In this document: positions 6,388-8,712 of the stretch, in pieces | How the letters are laid out: each line of letters begins with the position of its first letter | Position numbering within the stretch: position 1 is the stretch's first letter | The notes under the pieces: generated by a model | What the model was told of the DNA's origin: nothing | Seen by the model: the letters and a program-made list of their open reading frames with translations, nothing else | The model's database searches: none | Source of the DNA: an uncultured Bacilli bacterium | GTDB lineage: Bacteria > Bacillota_I > Bacilli_A > RF39 > UBA660 | Reading direction: 5' to 3' | Assembly (NCBI GenBank): GCA_947630935.1 | Contig: CANRJL010000040.1 | Coordinates: forward strand, 1-8,712 | Length of the DNA: 8,712 bases | Made by a program: the position numbers and the translations under genes

Positions 6388-6632
6388 TGGATAAATTAGG
6401 TGAATATGTTGAATTTTTAGTTAAAAGTATTTGTAAAAATGCGGATATGGTAAAAGTAGATATTAATAATGATAATGAGGAAATTGTTATTAATGTTTTA
6501 GTTGCTAAAGATGATATAGGAGCTGTAATTGGCAAAGCTGGTAAAATGGCTTCTAGTATTCGTACATTAATTTTTGCTTATGCTTATTTGCAACAATTAG
6601 GTAAGGTAAAAGTTAATTTTGATACAATATAA
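6387..6632 (+). CDS. khpA: KH domain RNA-binding protein KhpA (YlqC)
   Basis: This 81-residue single-domain KH protein has the GxxG RNA-contact loop at G49-K-A-G52 in AVIGKAGK. It has a short N-terminal helix containing VEFLVKSICKNADMVKV and ends soon after the KH fold, as usual for KhpA (about 75-85 aa). KhpA forms complexes with the Jag/KhpB protein and is linked to RNA regulation, cell elongation and division in Gram-positive bacteria. The start overlaps the rpsP stop (TAATG). Only a weak AGAGTG-like site lies upstream, so translation is probably coupled to S16. It is the last gene of the operon and its stop abuts a terminator. Confidence 0.93.
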   Translation: MDKLGEYVEFLVKSICKNADMVKVDINNDNEEIVINVLVAKDDIGAVIGKAGKMASSIRTLIFAYAYLQQLGKVKVNFDTI

Positions 6633-6660
6633 GACATGATTTTTTTCATGTTTTTATTTT
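6631..6660 (+). terminator. Rho-independent terminator of rpsP-khpA
   Basis: AAGACATGA (6631-6639) pairs with TCATGTTTT (6646-6654) with one G-U pair. The loop is six T's, and T-rich sequence follows to 6660. The first two bases belong to the khpA stop codon. Confidence 0.65.
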
Positions 6661-6680
6661 GTCAAATTATAGTACATTGA

Positions 6681-6709
6681 TTGCATAAATAAAAGATTAA
6701 GAGTATACT
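6681..6709 (+). promoter_or_regulatory. Sigma-A-type promoter for cdsA-rseP
   Basis: -10 TATACT (6704-6709) with a weak -35 TTGCAT (6681-6686) at 17 bp. The start would lie near 6716, giving a leader of about 17 nt that includes AGGTGA (6724-6729). Confidence 0.45.
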
Positions 6710-6732
6710 TTAGATAGAGAAGTAGGTGAAGT

Positions 6733-7527
6733 ATGGAAAAAAGAATAATAAGTTCAATAGTTATGATTTTAATTATAGTTCCTATTTTATTAGCTGGTGG
6801 TGAAGTATTTTCTCTAGCAGTTGCCCTTTTGGCTATTTTGGCTTTAAAAGAATTTTTAGATTTGAAAAAAAGCCATCATATAATACCAAGTGCTTTAATA
6901 CTATACAGTGTAATAGTTCTTATTTTTTTAGTATTTTACGAATATCGGGGGAATTTTGCTTCTTATGGAATGAGTCATCGCTTGTTAATTATTATTTTGA
7001 TAGGATATTTATTGCCTACTTTATTTATTAGTAAAAATGAGTATGAAACGAAAGATGCTTTTTATTTATTTGCAATAGTAGTTTTTTTAGGACTGGCCTT
7101 TCATTCATTATTAATTATAAGAGCTGATAATATTTATTTATTGGGGTATCTTATTTTAATTCCAGTTATTACGGATACTTTTGCATATTGTGTGGGGTCA
7201 ATGATTGGTAAAAGAAAAATTGCTCCAAGTATTAGTCCTTCTAAAACAATGGCAGGCTTTGTTAGTGGTTGTATTTGTGCAAGTGTTTTAGGAACTACTT
7301 ATTATTATTTTTTAGTTTCTTCTAAGAATTTTTTGTCAATTTTTGCTTTAAGTTTTGGTTTATCAATTATTGGGCAAATTGGTGATTTGATTTTTAGTAA
7401 AATAAAGCGCGAGAATGATATTAAAGATTTTTCAAAATTAATTCCGGGACATGGTGGAGTATTAGATAGAATTGATAGTTTTTTATTTGTTTTGTTAGTA
7501 TATTTTGTATTTTTTAAGGTAATTTAG
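6733..7527 (+). CDS. cdsA: Phosphatidate cytidylyltransferase (CDP-diacylglycerol synthase)
   Basis: This integral membrane enzyme converts phosphatidic acid and CTP to CDP-diacylglycerol, the precursor of phosphatidylglycerol and other phospholipids. The 264 residues match the usual length and are mostly hydrophobic; I estimate seven to eight membrane segments. The family signature runs from S222 to D248, with key text SKIKRENDIKDFS, then IPGHGGVLDRID. A second conserved block lies at about 148-176 (D148, AY, GKRKIAPSISPSKTMAG). Asp218 in GQIGDL and the LDRID aspartates are the expected metal-binding region. The ATG at 6733 is preceded by GTAGGTGA. Its stop TAG is embedded in the Shine-Dalgarno of rseP, so the two genes form an operon. 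In many Firmicutes uppS precedes and dxr follows cdsA; neither is here. Confidence 0.96.
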   Translation: MEKRIISSIVMILIIVPILLAGGEVFSLAVALLAILALKEFLDLKKSHHIIPSALILYSVIVLIFLVFYEYRGNFASYGMSHRLLIIILIGYLLPTLFISKNEYETKDAFYLFAIVVFLGLAFHSLLIIRADNIYLLGYLILIPVITDTFAYCVGSMIGKRKIAPSISPSKTMAGFVSGCICASVLGTTYYYFLVSSKNFLSIFALSFGLSIIGQIGDLIFSKIKRENDIKDFSKLIPGHGGVLDRIDSFLFVLLVYFVFFKVI

Positions 7528-7531
7528 GAGG
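7526..7531 (+). promoter_or_regulatory. Ribosome binding site for rseP, overlapping the cdsA stop
   Basis: AGGAGG uses the last two bases of the cdsA TAG stop (7525-7527) and ends 8 nt before the rseP ATG. This layout favours re-initiation after cdsA. Confidence 0.8.
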
Positions 7532-7539
7532 AATCAAAT

Positions 7540-8589
7540 ATGTGGATAGTTAGTTTATTATTATTTATTTTTATTTTAGGAATTATTATTTTAGTGCATG
7601 AATTTGGGCATTTTATTACGGCTAAAAAATCAGGAGTTTATATTTATGAATTTTCAATTGGGATGGGGCCAGTAATTTATTCGCATAAGGGAAAAGATGG
7701 AATTTTTTATAACATTCGAATGTTGCCAATAGGTGGCTTTGTGCAAATGGCAGGAGAAGTTTATGAAGATGATACAAAAATTCCTAAGGAAAGGTTTTTG
7801 TGTAATCGGCCTTGGTATCAGAGATTGTTAATTTTATCAGCTGGGGTTATTAATAACTTTTTATTGGCTTTAATTGTATTATTTATGATGGCAATGATTT
7901 GGGGCAGTTCTTATGTTAGCAATGAAATTGTTGCTGTTCAGGAAAATTCACCCGCTATGAAAGCCGGTCTAAAAGATGGCGATGAAATTTTAGCTATTAA
8001 TAATCATAATGTCTCTAATTGGGATGTTGGACAAATTTACTTATATTATAAAGTAGAAAATAATAATTATCATTTTAAAGTAAAACATTCTAATGGTGAA
8101 ATTCAAGATATTGCTATTGTGCCAGAGACAGTAAAAAATGATAATGGAGAAGAGCAAAAAGTTTTTGGAATTCAAATGAATGTAATTAGTGAACATGGCT
8201 TTTTGGCAAGTATAAAGTATGCTTTTGCAAAATTTGGTAGTGTTGTGCATAGTATGGCTATTACATTGGGTGGTTTATTTACAGGTCAGTTATCATTAAA
8301 TAATTTATCTGGTCCAGTGGGAATTTATAAAGTTATTGATACTTCTTTACAACAAGGAATAGCTCAATTATTATATGTTACAGCCTTTTTGTGTATAAAT
8401 GTTGGGTTTATTAATATTTTACCATTCCCAGCTTTTGATGGAGGACATATTTTCTTTATGATTGTAGAGAAAATTAAAGGAAGTCCTATTAATGTTAAAT
8501 TTGAAAATGCTTGTAATTTAGTAGGCTTTGCCCTTTTAATGTTATTAATGATTTATATTACTATTAAAGATATTATTCATTTATTTTGA
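7540..8589 (+). CDS. rseP: Site-2 intramembrane zinc metalloprotease RseP/RasP
   Basis: This 349-residue S2P-family protease cuts substrates within the membrane, such as anti-sigma factors and signal-peptide remnants (RasP in B. subtilis, RseP in E. coli). The active site HEFGH is at residues 20-24 in the first membrane segment (H20, H24, E21). The third ligand is D300 in NILPFPAFDGGH near the third core segment; the usual LDG appears as FDG. One PDZ domain occupies about residues 126-195 (NSPAMKAGLKDGDEILAINN). SGPVGI (257-262) is a further family block. AG-x-NNF at 101-107 has Val where Pro is common. The last segment is near 325-342. It is the second gene of the cdsA operon, whereas dxr usually intervenes. 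Its 3' end forms the left arm of a terminator. Confidence 0.96.
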   Translation: MWIVSLLLFIFILGIIILVHEFGHFITAKKSGVYIYEFSIGMGPVIYSHKGKDGIFYNIRMLPIGGFVQMAGEVYEDDTKIPKERFLCNRPWYQRLLILSAGVINNFLLALIVLFMMAMIWGSSYVSNEIVAVQENSPAMKAGLKDGDEILAINNHNVSNWDVGQIYLYYKVENNNYHFKVKHSNGEIQDIAIVPETVKNDNGEEQKVFGIQMNVISEHGFLASIKYAFAKFGSVVHSMAITLGGLFTGQLSLNNLSGPVGIYKVIDTSLQQGIAQLLYVTAFLCINVGFINILPFPAFDGGHIFFMIVEKIKGSPINVKFENACNLVGFALLMLLMIYITIKDIIHLF

Positions 8590-8606
8590 GATAATGTCTT
8601 TTTTTT
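8566..8606 (+). terminator. Rho-independent terminator of cdsA-rseP, left arm in coding sequence
   Basis: AAAGATATTAT (8566-8576) pairs over 11 bp with ATAATGTCTTT (8591-8601), with one U-G pair. The 14-nt loop contains the rseP stop TGA (8587-8589), and the T-run is 8599-8606. The stem has a single G-C pair, so it may be weak. Confidence 0.55.
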
Positions 8607-8618
8607 ATGGCTTTAAAA

Positions 8619-8627
8619 TGTTATAAT
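8619..8627 (+). promoter_or_regulatory. Extended -10 promoter for tRNA-Arg
   Basis: TGTTATAAT is an extended -10 (TGN plus consensus TATAAT at 8622-8627). No convincing -35 lies at 17 bp, where only T's occur. The predicted start, about 8633-8635, is within a few bases of the mature tRNA 5' end at 8636, so there would be almost no 5' leader. Confidence 0.6.
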
Positions 8628-8635
8628 TTTCTTAG

Positions 8636-8712
<77 letters not shown>

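Noticed and set aside
8041..8250. Minus-strand 69-codon open frame inside rseP
   Set aside because: It lies antisense to the PDZ region of a clearly conserved gene, has a low-complexity Ile/Phe/Tyr-rich translation typical of AT-rich DNA, and shows no Shine-Dalgarno or family resemblance.

Overview
The window looks like ordinary chromosome from an AT-rich (about 30% G+C by eye), Gram-positive, endospore-forming member of the Bacilli (Bacillota). This rests on the very low G+C, strong AGGAGG-type ribosome binding sites, U-tract hairpin terminators, a Clostridium-like phosphoketolase, the paired M16 proteins YmfF/YmfH, and above all a recognisable CotE, the outer spore-coat morphogenetic protein of Bacilli. 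I cannot resolve the order or genus. The code is the standard bacterial one: TGA ends rseP, AGG encodes the invariant Arg of the phosphoketolase TGRHG motif, and CGG is read by a tRNA-Arg gene present here.

Layout. (1) 1-2284: the 3' part, nearly all, of a phosphoketolase gene (xfp), cut by the left edge and closed by its own terminator. (2) 2404-5002: a promoter and the two-gene operon ymfF-ymfH, which converges on hit. The two stop codons overlap inside the loop of one bidirectional terminator. (3) 4990-6009: hit (minus) and cotE (plus) diverge from a 98-bp gap with back-to-back promoters. The cotE side looks like a late-sporulation (sigma-K/sigma-E type) promoter. (4) 6031-6660: rpsP-khpA (ribosomal protein S16 and the KH-domain RNA-binding protein), from a near-consensus promoter whose -35 box is one arm of a hairpin. 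(5) 6681-8606: the membrane operon cdsA-rseP (CDP-diacylglycerol synthesis and site-2 intramembrane proteolysis). (6) 8622-8712: a tRNA-Arg(CCG) gene with encoded CCA that ends exactly at the right edge.

The genes are mostly housekeeping functions: C5/C6 sugar-phosphate cleavage to acetyl-phosphate, translation, phospholipid precursor supply, membrane proteolysis and spore-coat assembly. I see no mobile element, CRISPR array, phage gene, toxin-antitoxin or defence system, and no convincing new system. The second-look points are architectural. Several terminators have stems starting inside the upstream coding sequence. Promoters sit so close to the Shine-Dalgarno that leaders should be very short. 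A terminator-like dyad is fused to the rpsP -35 box. Conserved gene neighbourhoods (uppS-cdsA-dxr-rseP; rpsP-khpA-rimM-trmD-rplS) are reduced to two-gene remnants.
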